Positions 1 to 12,200 of a stretch of DNA of 64,000 bases are shown one piece after another. Each line of letters begins with the position of its first letter. Positions within the stretch are counted from its first letter, which is position 1. A program made the position numbers and the translations under genes. This stretch comes from Cenococcum geophilum 1.58 (taxonomy: Eukaryota > Ascomycota > Dothideomycetes > Gloniales > Gloniaceae), in the NCBI GenBank assembly GCA_001692895.1, contig KV748184.1, forward strand, positions 1,922,001 to 1,986,000, read 5' to 3'. The notes beneath the pieces were generated by a model. It did not search any database, had not been told where the DNA came from, and saw only the letters and a list, made by a program, of their open reading frames with translations.

Positions 1-1456
1 CTTTCTTCTAACGCTGTATTTTTAGCTATTAACTAGTTAATTACCTCTTATAACTGTCCAACCGTCATAGGTTGCTGTAAATTAGTATCTACTATACTAG
101 TGTTACCTAACCTTAAAGTAGTTGCCGCTGTCGATAGCGTTATAGTAGCTGCTTTTGGTGGTATATTATTTAACTTTTTGTATTTAATACTGTAACTAGG
201 TAGTAATTATATAACGGAACCTTATAGCAGGAACTACGATGGGCTTATTATTGGGCTAGGTATATAGGTAATGCAAATATAGAAGTTAATAACGTAATAA
301 TAATTAGTGGAGTGGTTGCCTAATAGATTAACTCTAATTATATTCTGAGAATTACTATAAGGAAGGAACTATCTAGGTAGGGATTAAGGGTCCTTAAATA
401 CATAACCGTACTCCTATAAAATCCTTCTTGTACGTAATATATGTATACTCTATTTACTCTATTATGGATTACGTAGATCCTATAGATTATATAGATTACC
501 CTATATAACCTTAGTTACCATTCCTCGTTATATAGCTTTATCGGCTCCATCCTAGACCGTACTTAAATTAACTAACTAGCTTCTTCCGACTTTTCCCTAA
601 GTAGTTATAACATTGTACTTAAAGCGTCCGTAATACTGGGTAGTAGGAGCTCTAACCGGTTAGCTTTCCTTTAAGGACAAAATTGTACTATAGTATACTA
701 AATATAAAGTTAGAAATGCCTAAAATCCTAAAGTATTTATAGATAAAATATACACCTGGCCTATTTTCTAGATGCGAATACCTATATAGATATCTATATT
801 GTATATCTTACTATATTTATATACCTTTTTTATTATATTTATTTTGTATTAAAGTTGCTTTTAGCGTAGCGACTTTGTCGCTAAGAAGTAGTTGGATTTG
901 GTAGACTTTCTAGCAGCTATTGTCTTACTCTTTAGACGTTTTATAAATAAATATAAACGCGCCTAAGTAATAAAGGACGGAAAGGGACGTTTTTATAGGG
1001 CATTTCTTTAATAAGAGGAGCTAAATGTAGACGTTATAATGAGCAAAGTTAACTATAAAGATTTACGATTGTCCTTCATTTTGACGAGGGCACGCGTTCT
1101 CTTTTATGTCTTCTTTACACCCTAACGTAGTTAATCTATAAGTAAGTCGGATATATAGGCGAACTGGACACCTAAAACACTATAGTAAATCTAATATTTT
1201 ACAATTTAATATTTTTACGCTTAAGGTTTAGTATAAGGTTATAGGATATTCTAGTACTAAATATATTAACTAAGCATGTTTATTAGGCCGAGAAGTATTT
1301 TAGGGCATTATAATATAAATATATAAATATGTACCACCCTATTGGCTTGTATTTTTAGTAATATAAGTAAATAATTATTAATTCTATATCTTAGTTAAGC
1401 TATGCTTTTTCTTACGCTAAGAAATACTATTTTATTGAAAATTAAGTAAAGCTAAC
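1..1456. repeat. A+T-rich repeat relic, unclassified
   Basis: This stretch is very A+T-rich, dominated by TpA steps, and no open frame looks protein-like. It is the left flank of the Copia insertion at 1457. A minus-strand start with a short Met-Pro-Pro-Lys-rich stretch near positions 60-160 could be the beginning of a retroelement gag-like frame, but I cannot assign a family. I see no host gene here. RIP-type decay is inferred from base composition. Confidence 0.5.
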
Positions 1457-1632
1457 TGTTGGGAATATAGGTAAGTTGCCGTTACGTGCGGCAAGTTGCC
1501 GTCACGTGTCGCCGGGGCACTAGTATAGCGAGGAGCCTTAAGCTCCTCGCCCCCCCTAATAATTAAAAAACAGAACAATTATTATACTATCTATAAACCG
1601 TAGCTACGTGATATCCCCTTGTATAACCAACA
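1457..1632 (+). repeat. 5' LTR of the Copia element
   Basis: It begins TGTTGGGAATA and ends CCAACA, and it aligns end to end with 19210-19385. It contains a perfect hairpin with 9-bp arms, GCGAGGAGC and GCTCCTCGC, around CTTAA (1528-1550). It also contains a doubled word AAGTTGCCGT(T/C)ACGTG. Confidence 0.92.
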
Positions 1633-2689
1633 CTAATTAGTAATTAACTTTACTGTTATACTATAGAGTAGCTAGGTATTCCACTAAGAAAAGATAAGCC
1701 ACTGTACTAGTGCTACTCGTGTTAAAGGGAGCTGTCTTTTAAGGTTAGAACTGGTCCTAAACCTTAAATAAAACTCTTCTATAAATCTAAAGATTTAAAG
1801 GCTAGAACTAGTCCTAAGCCTTTTTAAGATTACGGATTCTTGCGTCTATTACGCAGAATAATACGCTTTATAAGTCTTTACAATTTAAGGCTAGAACTAG
1901 TTTTAAGCCCTATAATCGCAAATATATATTATAAACGCGTACTAACTAATAAATGCGTACTAAATAACAATCCCTATACTAATAATACTTCCCTTCCTCC
2001 GAAAATATGGCTACGCCTACTTTAAATAACTAAAAAGACTCTTTATTACTAGGGGTAGCTAAGTACGCGAAACTTATTAATAAAGACTAGGGCGAATTCG
2101 CCTTTAATATAATAACTTATACCGTAAAATAAGTTAACGGCTTTCTCCTACACTATATTATATTCTACTAAAATAGATATTACGCCGACTTATAACTATA
2201 GAAGTACTTTAGGGAGGATTTTGTGGGATAGACTGCCGATACCTAGGCACTTGGTAACGTTAATATTATTTAGGATTTTTAAGACTTCCTCCGTAGGAAT
2301 AGGGTATATATTACTAAGAACGGTAACCTAATTACTAGCAATATTTAGGCCATTATTACTAGTATAGAAGAACTAATATAGACAGAAGCTAAGATTATAT
2401 ATTAACTACGGAAACCTAAAAATAACCTATATTCTTTAAAAGGCAACTTTAATTTATATTAAAACCCCTAGAACGCTAACCCCCCACCTAAAGCTGCTTT
2501 CCTACCTAGAGGTACTCTCCTACTTAGAGTTACTCTACCTTTACCTCCTCTACTCTAGCTAACCAGTAAGCCTTTACTATAAGAAGTCACGAATCTAATA
2601 AAGGTATATTTAGACGAAGAGAAAAAGTTTAAAGGAGAACTATATAATATACTTAGAGTAAAACTATAGGTCTTTTATAACTATTATAA

Positions 2690-2881
2690 TGTCACAGAAC
2701 CCCACCGCAGGGGCCTCTATAGGAGAGCCCTGTGCTCTCGCATACACCTCGCGTACAGCTAATGTTAGCTACGCGTAGGTATATTACCTCCTTACGCCCT
2801 TGGCCCTTACGATCGATCGCGTAACGTCTTGTAAACTCCTCGAATACATACGTCTTATAGCCACTGCCCCGTCCCATAACA
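2690..2881 (+). repeat. 5' LTR of the Gypsy element
   Basis: It starts TGTCACAGAACCC and ends CCCATAACA. It pairs with 8842-9033 over its full 192 bp, differing mostly by transitions. Confidence 0.92.
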
Positions 2882-5800
2882 TTACGTTACGCCTTTTTAC
2901 TACCAACACCCAGCCTACGACCAATTCTACGTCTTTATAATACTATAGGCGCTGCCAAAAGCAGCGTGCCTATAAGTTACCTCACTTTATACTTCTAAGG
3001 AACCTATAATAGTAAGATAATATTCCTTACTAGCCACTATATTAAACCTAAAGAATAATCCAATACCTATACTTAACCTACGACGCCAATTAATCCCAGG
3101 AGAATTTAATTTATTAGCCTTAGCCTTAACCCTTAAGGAGATAAACACTAATAATGTCTTATCTTTTATTAACTATATAACTATGGATAAGCAAGCAGAA
3201 GGGCTACTACCTATTAAAATCGAAATACGAGACGCCGAGATGTTCGTAAAAATGGTAGCACAAGAACCCGATAAATACTACCGCCTTCTATAGAACTACC
3301 ACCTAAAGCTTATATAAGCCGAGATACGTACTACCTAAGATCGCGATATTATCTAAAACCTATAAGCTCGCGAGGCGCTCGCCGACAACACGCGTTAAGA
3401 AACTAAAGACGACCTCTGCGTGTCTAAACGCGACGTCTAACAGTTAAAGAAGGCTAAGATTGCACTTATTACTATAGTTACTAAAAGAGAAGGCATAATT
3501 AAATACCTATAATCTTAGCTTAATAAGCATATTTGTAACAACGCTAGACACCTCTCTACTGTATATAACGCTACTTAAGTCTTTACGCCCCTAGCAACTT
3601 TACCTACTTAACGCTTAACGAAGGGTTAGCGCTAAGCAGCCTTACCTAACAGAAACCCCTACTAAAGCGATAACGAAAGCTATAATAACTAAACCTAAGC
3701 TGCCACCGTAGGGTCTAATATACATTACCCTAATCCCCTAGTTTTTTAGGGAGACTATAAAGAATATAGCCACTAAAAGATATAAATCCGCAAGAAACTA
3801 ACTTAGAGCGCCTACCTTTTTCCTATAGAAGATACTAAGATTAGCTATATTATTAGGCGAATAAAGGGTACACTATTTAATAGACTCTTCGCCTAATAGG
3901 AGACCAATAGCCCCTAGAAGTGGTAGTCCTACTAAGAAGTCCTTAATAATCTTAACCTAATATACCACGACTATAACCTACTGGCCACTAACTAAGCTAA
4001 ACTACGTGCCCTAAAGATAAGCCCTATTAAATCATTTGACGAGTTTTATATTAAATTCCAGAAATATACTAGAGCCCTCACTTAAGACGATACTAAAGAC
4101 TAGGAAGATCTCCTTAAAAAAGTCACTTATCGCCTTAGTTATACAGCCGCTAGCTATAACTATAATAATATTTATAATATGGTAGCAGCTATACGGAAGA
4201 TTAAATAACGACTAAATTAGATCGCTACTATAAACCCCTACCTAAAGACCTCCCTATAGAAGCCCTCCGGACCTACTAAACCACTAACACCTACTACCCT
4301 AAGCAATACTACTGGTCCTAATATTAACCTTTCTATACTAACCTTTTCGTAGAAGCTACTAGATAGAGAATATAAGCTACTCTAAAAGCTAAAGCGTTGC
4401 TATAGATGTCGTTAAAAAGGCTGTTATAGCTATAGCCTAAACTACCTAATAGCTAGGTTTAACAGCCGCCGCCTAATACCTAACCTAGTACCTTAAACAC
4501 TAAATACGTCGCTACGTGCCACTACCGTATAAGACAAAGACGTAGTAATAGCGGTAGAGTTAGATACGGAAACGGAAAACACTAAGTCCTAGCCCTAAGT
4601 TATAGGTTAGGACGCCCTAACAATAAGGGGATCTATATATCGGCCTACTTAATAGATAACTTAGTAAAGATAAATAGACGGAAATAGATAGTTTTACCCA
4701 TAATAGGAACTACTACTAAAAAATAATATAAAAGCCGTTCTATAATTAATTGCGAAGCTACTAATAAATTTATAGATACCTAATTCGTGCGCACTTATAA
4801 CCTACCTACCTTACCCTTTACTAAAGCCCGCGCCCTATAACTCGCTAATAGTAGTTATACTGTATAGAAGATTACCTATATAGCATAACTCTACCTAGAT
4901 ATAAATGGGCACTAGGAAGAACTCTAGGCCTATATTATACCACTTACTAACTACCCTATTATCCTTAGAATAAACTAGCTTAAATAATACAACCCCGCTA
5001 TTAACTAGAAAAAGAGAGAAGTAACCTTTAACTTTAAATACTGTAGAGAGACCTGCCTAGGACATAGCCTAGCCGCCTTTATTTACTCCCTAGGATACCA
5101 ACCTAAGAAACCCCTTATTACCCTACCCACGACCAACTGCTATTATATAAGTGCCGCGGCCTTCTACCATATAGCACGTAGGAAAGGCTAGACCATTACC
5201 ATAGCCTCCCAATTATAACTATACAAGCTTAATAAAGAATAGGACTACGTCCTTTATAGTAATAGGATAGATATAATTAACCTCCTAGAAAACGATACCC
5301 CCGTAGAACTCTATAGACTTTTACCTTTAGACTTTAAGAAGTTTATAAAGCTTAAAAAAGGACTTACNAATAAGNAACTCCGNAAGCTCCTCCCTAAAAG
5401 GTACTATAACTTTATTAACGTATACTTATAAAAAAGCGTAGATATACTCCCCCTATATTAACCTAATAACTATACCATTAATATTAAACAAGGAAAAACG
5501 CCACCCTATAAGAGACCCTACCTAATGTCAAAAGACAAACTTCTAGTTGTTAAAAAGTATATTAACAAACACCTTAACAAAGGGTTTATTCGCCCTAGTA
5601 TATCCCTAGCAGCCGCCCCTATCCTCCTTACTAAAAAGCTAGGAGGAGGTATTTAATTCTACGTTAACTATAGAGGACTTAACGCTATTACAATTAAGAA
5701 CCAATACCCCGTACCACTTATACGTAAGACTCTTAAGCAGCTTAGCTAAGCCAAAATCTATACTAAGCTTAATATTATTACTGCCTTTAACCGCCTCTAA

Positions 5801-8642
5801 ATACAAGAAGGTAATAAATAGAAAACCGCATTCGCATTACGCTTTGGCCAATTTAAATATACTATTATGCCCTTTAGCGTATATAATGGCCCAGGTAGCT
5901 TCTAAAGCTATATTAATAACGCCTTACGGGACTACCTTAATAACTTCTGCTCTACGTACCTAGACGATATACTTATTTACAGCGATAACCCTTCTAAGCA
6001 TACTAAGCACGTTTAAAAAGTCCTATAGCGCCTTAGGGACGCAGGACTTTATATTGATTTAAAGAAGTATAAATTCTTAGTTATAGAAGTAAAATACCTT
6101 AGACTAATCGTCACTACTAAGGGTGTCCGTATGGACCCCAAGAAGGTACACATAATTACTAAATGGCAAACCCCTAACTGCATTAAAGATATATAAGCTT
6201 TCCTTAGTTTCGCTAACTTCTATTAAAAATTCATATATAACTTCTTAGGTGTTATAGTACTACTTATAGCAATAATGCGAACGAAGGGCCTTTCCGCGAA
6301 AGGAAGAAAAACATATTTATGTTTTATCTAGACGCCTAAATATAAGAAGGCGTTCTAAGACCTTAAAGATGCTTTTACTAAAGCACCTATTCTAGCTTAC
6401 TTTATACTAGGACGACAACTCTATCTTAAGACTAACTCCTTAGACTACGTTAACGTAGGTATCCTTTCCTAAATAGGTAATAACGGTCTCCTCTACCTAG
6501 TCGCATTCTATTTATCTAAGCTTATACTATAAGAATATAACTATAAGATCTATAATAAGGAACTTCTTATAATTATATAAGCGTTTAAGGAATTCTAACC
6601 GGAACTCTCCTTAGTAGAACCTAACCAGCTAACTAAAGTTCTTACGGATTATCGCAACCTTAAGTACTTTATAACTACGAAATAGCTAAACTAATGCTAA
6701 GTACGCTAGAACGAGTTCCTCTCTGGTTTTAATTTTAAAATCGTATATAGGCTAGGAGTATAAGGTACTAAGCCTAATAGCCTAATACGCCGCTTATAAG
6801 ACCTTCCTTAGTCTAAAGATAACCCCTACAACTAGTTCCAATAATAGACAATCCTAAAAGCACGGAATTTAGCCCTAGGTATACTACCTACAATAAAGCT
6901 AACTATACCTTAGCTTTACACTATAGAACTAAAATCACCTCCCAAAATTAATAAGCTTATTACCACAGTATATAACACCTCTATTAACCTATTACTACAT
7001 TAACTTATTACCGCAAAGACCGCTAGCGCCTATACGCTGCTAACTAAACTTTAAAGCTTAGGCTAGATTAATATAGCAGCCTTAAAAGTAAAAGAGAATA
7101 GGCTCTATTATAGAGGCCGTCTATTTATCCCTAACTTAGAAAATCTATAACGGCAACTAATCTAAATAGCCCACAACCTCCGATTAAGCGGCTACCTAGG
7201 TAGAGAAGAAACCTATAAGCTTCTTAGCTAATACTACTTCTGGCCTAAAATAATAGACTTAGTTAAACGCTTTATAGGCGCTTACTATGGTTATAAGCGC
7301 GCTAAGGCCTTTAATATAAAGTACTAAGGACTACTACACCCTCTACTAGTACCTATATAACAATAGGCAGATATCGCCATAGATTTCGTTATTAACCTAC
7401 CACCCTATAAGCGATATAGCCGTACCTATAAGAACATCCTTATGATAATATACCGACTTACAAAAGAGCGCCACTACGTCCCAACCAAAGGCGTAGCCGT
7501 TAGCGACGTCACTAACGCCTTTCTCCGCGAAATCTACCGATTACATAGGTTACCTAACTCGATTACGTCCGACTAAGGCATATAGTTTGGCTCTAATATA
7601 TAGAGACGAATTTACTAACGCCTTGGCATCTTTATTAAGATGTCTATATTCTTCCACTACAAAACTACTAGGTAACTGGAAAACGCTAATGCTAGCATAA
7701 AAGCGTACCTACGATAGGTAGTCGCCTATAGTTAAGATAACTAGGTAGATCACCTCCTACTAGGTGAATTTACAGCGAATAACTACGTCTTAACTACTAT
7801 AGGACTTACCCCGTTCTTCGCGAATAAGGGATATTACCCCTAATCCAGTATAGAACCACTAGAACCTATTAATAAGAAACTGCCATATAGAAAACGCCTT
7901 AAGATGCTACTTACTAACCAGCATATAGACTATATAAAAAATCTACTCAACTACTGTAAGGGAGAAATGGCCTAGGCTTAAGTAAAGTAGGCCTACTTCA
8001 CCAACTGTTATAGAACGCCACCACCGGAGATGCGTGTTAGCGACTAGGTATAACTAGATGTACGCAATATCTCTATATAGAGGCCTATAAAGTCACTTAA
8101 TTATAAGAACCTTAGCCCCTACCTAATTAAACAAGTCATTAATAGGGGAGCCGTATACGAGCTAGAGCTTTTACCTACCCTAGCCACCCGTAGGATATAG
8201 CCTGTATTTTACCTATAGCTACTACACCTTTACTAGCCTAACCCCTTACCAAGGTAGACATAGCCTAAACCCCTACTAGTACTAATCCGAGACGAGAACA
8301 AAGACAAGAACCATAAGAAGTGGACCGTTAAACAAATTATCGACTCTAAATACTTTGGTAAAGGCAGAGGACAACGGCTCTACTATAGAGCTATATATAT
8401 AGGATTCGACATAGATTAGCCAGAATAGCAATTATAGAAAGACTTTAAAAATGCAAAGGATCTAATTAGCGACTTTTATTACGCGAACCCATAGAAACCG
8501 GGCCTAAGTAGAGATTTTATACCTAATCCTCTATGGGAGCCCTTATAGAGTTAAACCGTTATATATTGCCACGTAGGGGCAAATTACCATTAGATTGCCG
8601 TTAGATTGCGGTAAAGTGCGATTACGTAACCAGAATATTGTT

Positions 8643-8694
8643 GAGATGTCTAGGAACTTCGACTGGCGGTTAAAGTTGTCTAATTGGTTGGATT
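8643..8694 (+). repeat. Shared hairpin module, copy 1 (Gypsy, between pol and 3' LTR)
   Basis: This roughly 52-bp block starts near AGATGTCTAGGAAC and has a palindromic core whose arms read AACTT(Y)RAC and GTYRAAGTT around a GGCG centre. It then continues into TCTAATTGGTTGGATT. Closely related blocks occur at 18883-18934, 48552-48603 and 54873-54924, inside other element types. What it does is unknown. Confidence 0.7.
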
Positions 8695-8841
8695 CTTAGA
8701 TGCTAAGCCTTATTACATAACGTTGTTTTAAGCCTTTAGCGATACCCCCCTTTCTTCTTTTCTATACCCTAAGTGTCCCTTCTATATATATATAGTAACC
8801 ACAGCGTCGCCGGAGCTCCGCCTTTATAGGAGGGGGGGTAG

Positions 8842-9033
8842 TGTTACGGAACCCTACCGCAGGGGCCTCCATAGAAGAGCCCCGTGCTCTCGCGTACACC
8901 TCGCGTACAGCTTATATCAGCTACGCGTAGGTATATCACCTCCTTACGCCCTCGACCCTTACGATCGATCGCGTAACGTCTTATAGACTCCTTGAATATA
9001 TACGTCTTGTAGCTACTACCCCGTCCCGTGACA
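8842..9033 (+). repeat. 3' LTR of the Gypsy element
   Basis: It starts TGTTACGGAACCC and ends CCCGTGACA. A purine-rich tract with a run of G precedes it at about 8830-8841. The target duplication TATAA follows at 9034-9038. Confidence 0.92.
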
Positions 9034-9232
9034 TATAATAAGGTTAGAATTTAACGCCACTAGTACTATTACGCTTTCTCTATTATATTAAAAGGATAGG
9101 TAGTAATATTTTATTATAACTATATTGCGGGTAAAAACTATAACTTTAATGCAATGCTTTAGCTTACTAGAGCCTACTTTAAAACTAATAAGAATCGCCA
9201 ACTTTATATATCCGAATGGTGGGAGACTATAT

Positions 9233-12200
9233 AATAATAATTCATTGCTTAATATCCGATTTAGATCCCTATTAGGCCCACGCAGACTACTCCTTATGTA
9301 TATATAGGGAGAAAACTCTATTTAAGAAAACCCTATAATCCATCTCNCTGCCTTTTANGACTCGCCTATAAGGCNCCTATANGGCGCCTNNNAGTNACCT
9401 ATAGTNCTCCTACTACCTTACTTTTTAACCTCCTTAGGAACCACTGCTGCCGTAATAAGCCTACGGACGCGCTAGTATTATAAGCTTTACTCTACTACTA
9501 TAGAGTCGTTAGGGGGCGCCCGTTACTTACCCCCTACCCTTTATTATTATTTCCCTTATAACCTAGAACTAGTTTAGTATATTTTAGCTAATAAGCCACT
9601 AGGTAACCGCCTTAAGACCTTTTTATATTAAGAGTAGTATATTATAGTTCTCTATATTAGCTACTAAAAGTATTACTTCTTAGTTAGTGCGTAAAGGGCA
9701 TAATAGTATTATATATTTTAGTATCTGTCTTAGCCAGCTATATTTACATCTTAGGCTACCTATTAAAACACCCACCTAGTAGAGCCAGTCTTTTAGTCCT
9801 ATTATTCCTATTCTTAAGAGTATTACTATTATATTTTCTACCTTCGTTAGGCCTTCTTAGAGCCCTAAAGTATTTACCCCCTATAGTGTTAACTATACTA
9901 CAGCTTAAGTTCCTCTTACCTTAGTCAGCCTCTATACCTTTAACTCCTATACGCCTCTCCAGCGTTAGTCTAACCAGTATTATATTACGGTAGATAGTTT
10001 CCTAGCATTCTTTTATACTCTACTTTAGCCCCTTTTTCTCTCTTACTATTATCTTTACTAGCCTCTTACGCGTCTCCCTTCCTCCTCTATATAGGCCTAG
10101 GCCCTAAAGTAGTACTATTCTTCTTTTGCTTTCTTTACCTATTTCTCTAATATATCTTCCCTACTTTAGGGTTATTAGTTTATTCTCCTATAGGGCGCCC
10201 TAGGGTCCCTTTATAGTTTATTTAGGCGTGTCTTAATATACTTTATAATATTAGAGTTACGTTTATTTTAGGCCCTTTATATTATAGTGGCTTTAATATA
10301 TAGTTATAGGGGGGGATATTGGCTTCCTTCTTAAGCAGTGCTATGGCCGTTCGCTTATATCCGCCTATTATACTTTAAAGGTAAGCTATTTAGACCTTTT
10401 AGAGTAGTTTAAGGAGTAACTTAGGGGGGCCTTTTTTAGATTCTCTAATGGCCTAAATACTGGACCTATATGTTATGGTTGGCTGGATAACTACTATATA
10501 TAGTAGGCGTAACCTTTAAAAGCATGGGCCCTATATAGAATTAACAATCCTAGATAATATAATATACTATACTTAGCCCTTATAGGCTGCTTACGCCGTA
10601 TATACGCTCCACTAAAGCTTACTATCTACCTATACTCCTAATACTCTTAGGCCCTAAACTAGTTAACCCTTAAAGCCTTAGATATAGATTATATATTAGA
10701 GATCTATAGATTAGTTACATTTTCTTATAAAATAGATTAGCTGGTATTTCTCTAGTAAAAATTAGGCTCTATATTATCTTACCTATTTTATATAGGTATT
10801 ATAAGCTTTCTCTAGCATTCTGCAATTCTTTACGGCTAATAGCCCGTATATAATTAGGTTTGTGTTATTAATAAAGCCTATCCCCTAGGTCGCCCCTTCC
10901 TTAAAGGAGTTAAGTAAGTTACTTATAAAGAAAAGGAAGAGTATAGGCGAGAGGGGTAATCCTTATAGTATTTCTGTTGCAACTATAATAGGGGGGCTCT
11001 AGTATCCGCTAAAGATTAATAATATTTCTTTCTGCCCTATAAACCCTTAGATAAATTATATAATCTATTTTAGGAAGCCTTTTACCCTAAAAATATATAG
11101 GAGACGCTTATAGGGTACGTTATTATAAGCGCCGCTAATATCTAGGCTAAGCATTAATACTATAAAGTTCCTTTATATCACCTATGTAGATTTAATAGTA
11201 GTAACAAGTAGTATAAGTGCTAATAGTGTTAAGCGGTTCTTTCTTACCCCTATTTAGCTCTATAGTAGTAAGGCGTATTCCTTAACCGTATCTGCTATAT
11301 AGTCCGCTATTACCTTTTCTAAGATCTTACTAAGGGTATTTTTTAAAGCAATAGGGCGGTAGCTTCCTAAGATTAAGTAATCTATTTTACCTTCTTTTTA
11401 TAGGACAACCGTCATTATAGATCTTCCAAGTCATAGGTAGTAGCCTATAGTAAAGTATACTTTAGCTATATCTATAAGCTAGGGTGCTATAAATAGTCTA
11501 TAGGTCTTTAAGGACTTATTTAAAATCCTATCTAAACCTAGTACTATATTATTTAAAAGGCGGCTAATAGTTCTAGCCATTTCCTCTATTATTATATCGC
11601 TATTAACCCATAGGTAAGTTACTAGTGCTTTACCTATAATATTACTAAGGTCTACTAGAGCTAGTTAGGGGAAGAACCTTTTTATAAGGATCTTTACCTT
11701 CTTATTATTATTATTAGTGGCCTATAATTCCCCTACTCTTTATAGGGGTAGTAGGTATAGGTCTTCTGTTAGTTACTCTACCTTTTTCTTTACCTATTTT
11801 ACTATAGCCTATAGGCCCTTATTATAGGGGAGGCTTAGGTTAAAAGTATACTTATTTATAAATTATCTCTAGTTATTCCTTACTTCTTTTTTTAGGGTAT
11901 TCTTTAACTAGTTTCTTATATCTTTATATTATCTCTTATCTTTAGGGTTATAGCTACTTAAGTATTTCCTTCTTACTTATTATTGGCTAGTTATAAAAAC
12001 CGCGTATTATATAGACTATATATATTACGTATAAGGGCCCAGTCTTAAGACCGGACAGTATTCTTTTAGCCTATTTTTAATTACTGCCTAGATCCTTTCT
12101 AGTCTTCGGTTAATTTCCTTAGGGGTAGCTAATAAGCCTCGCTTATTTAGTATTAGGTAGATTTCTTCTAGGTCTTAGAGTTATTGTTTAACTATATTAA

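Larger units (their letters stand above)
2690..9033 (+). mobile_element. Ty3/Gypsy chromovirus-type LTR retrotransposon, broken
   Basis: LTRs of 192 bp (2690-2881 and 8842-9033) are flanked by the 5-bp duplication TATAA (2685-2689 and 9034-9038), inside the older Copia element. Recognisable parts in order are: gag with a CCHC-like zinc knuckle near 4.4 kb, a protease region at about 4.6-4.9 kb, and reverse transcriptase at about 5.45-6.2 kb. RNase H follows at about 6.3-6.7 kb and integrase at about 7.1-8.0 kb. A chromodomain-like tail lies near 8.3-8.5 kb, and a polypurine tract ends just before 8842. The order gag-PR-RT-RH-IN-chromodomain is that of chromoviruses. It is a fossil with very many breaks, apparently from RIP. 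It inserted after the Copia element, so it is the younger of the two. Confidence 0.9.
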
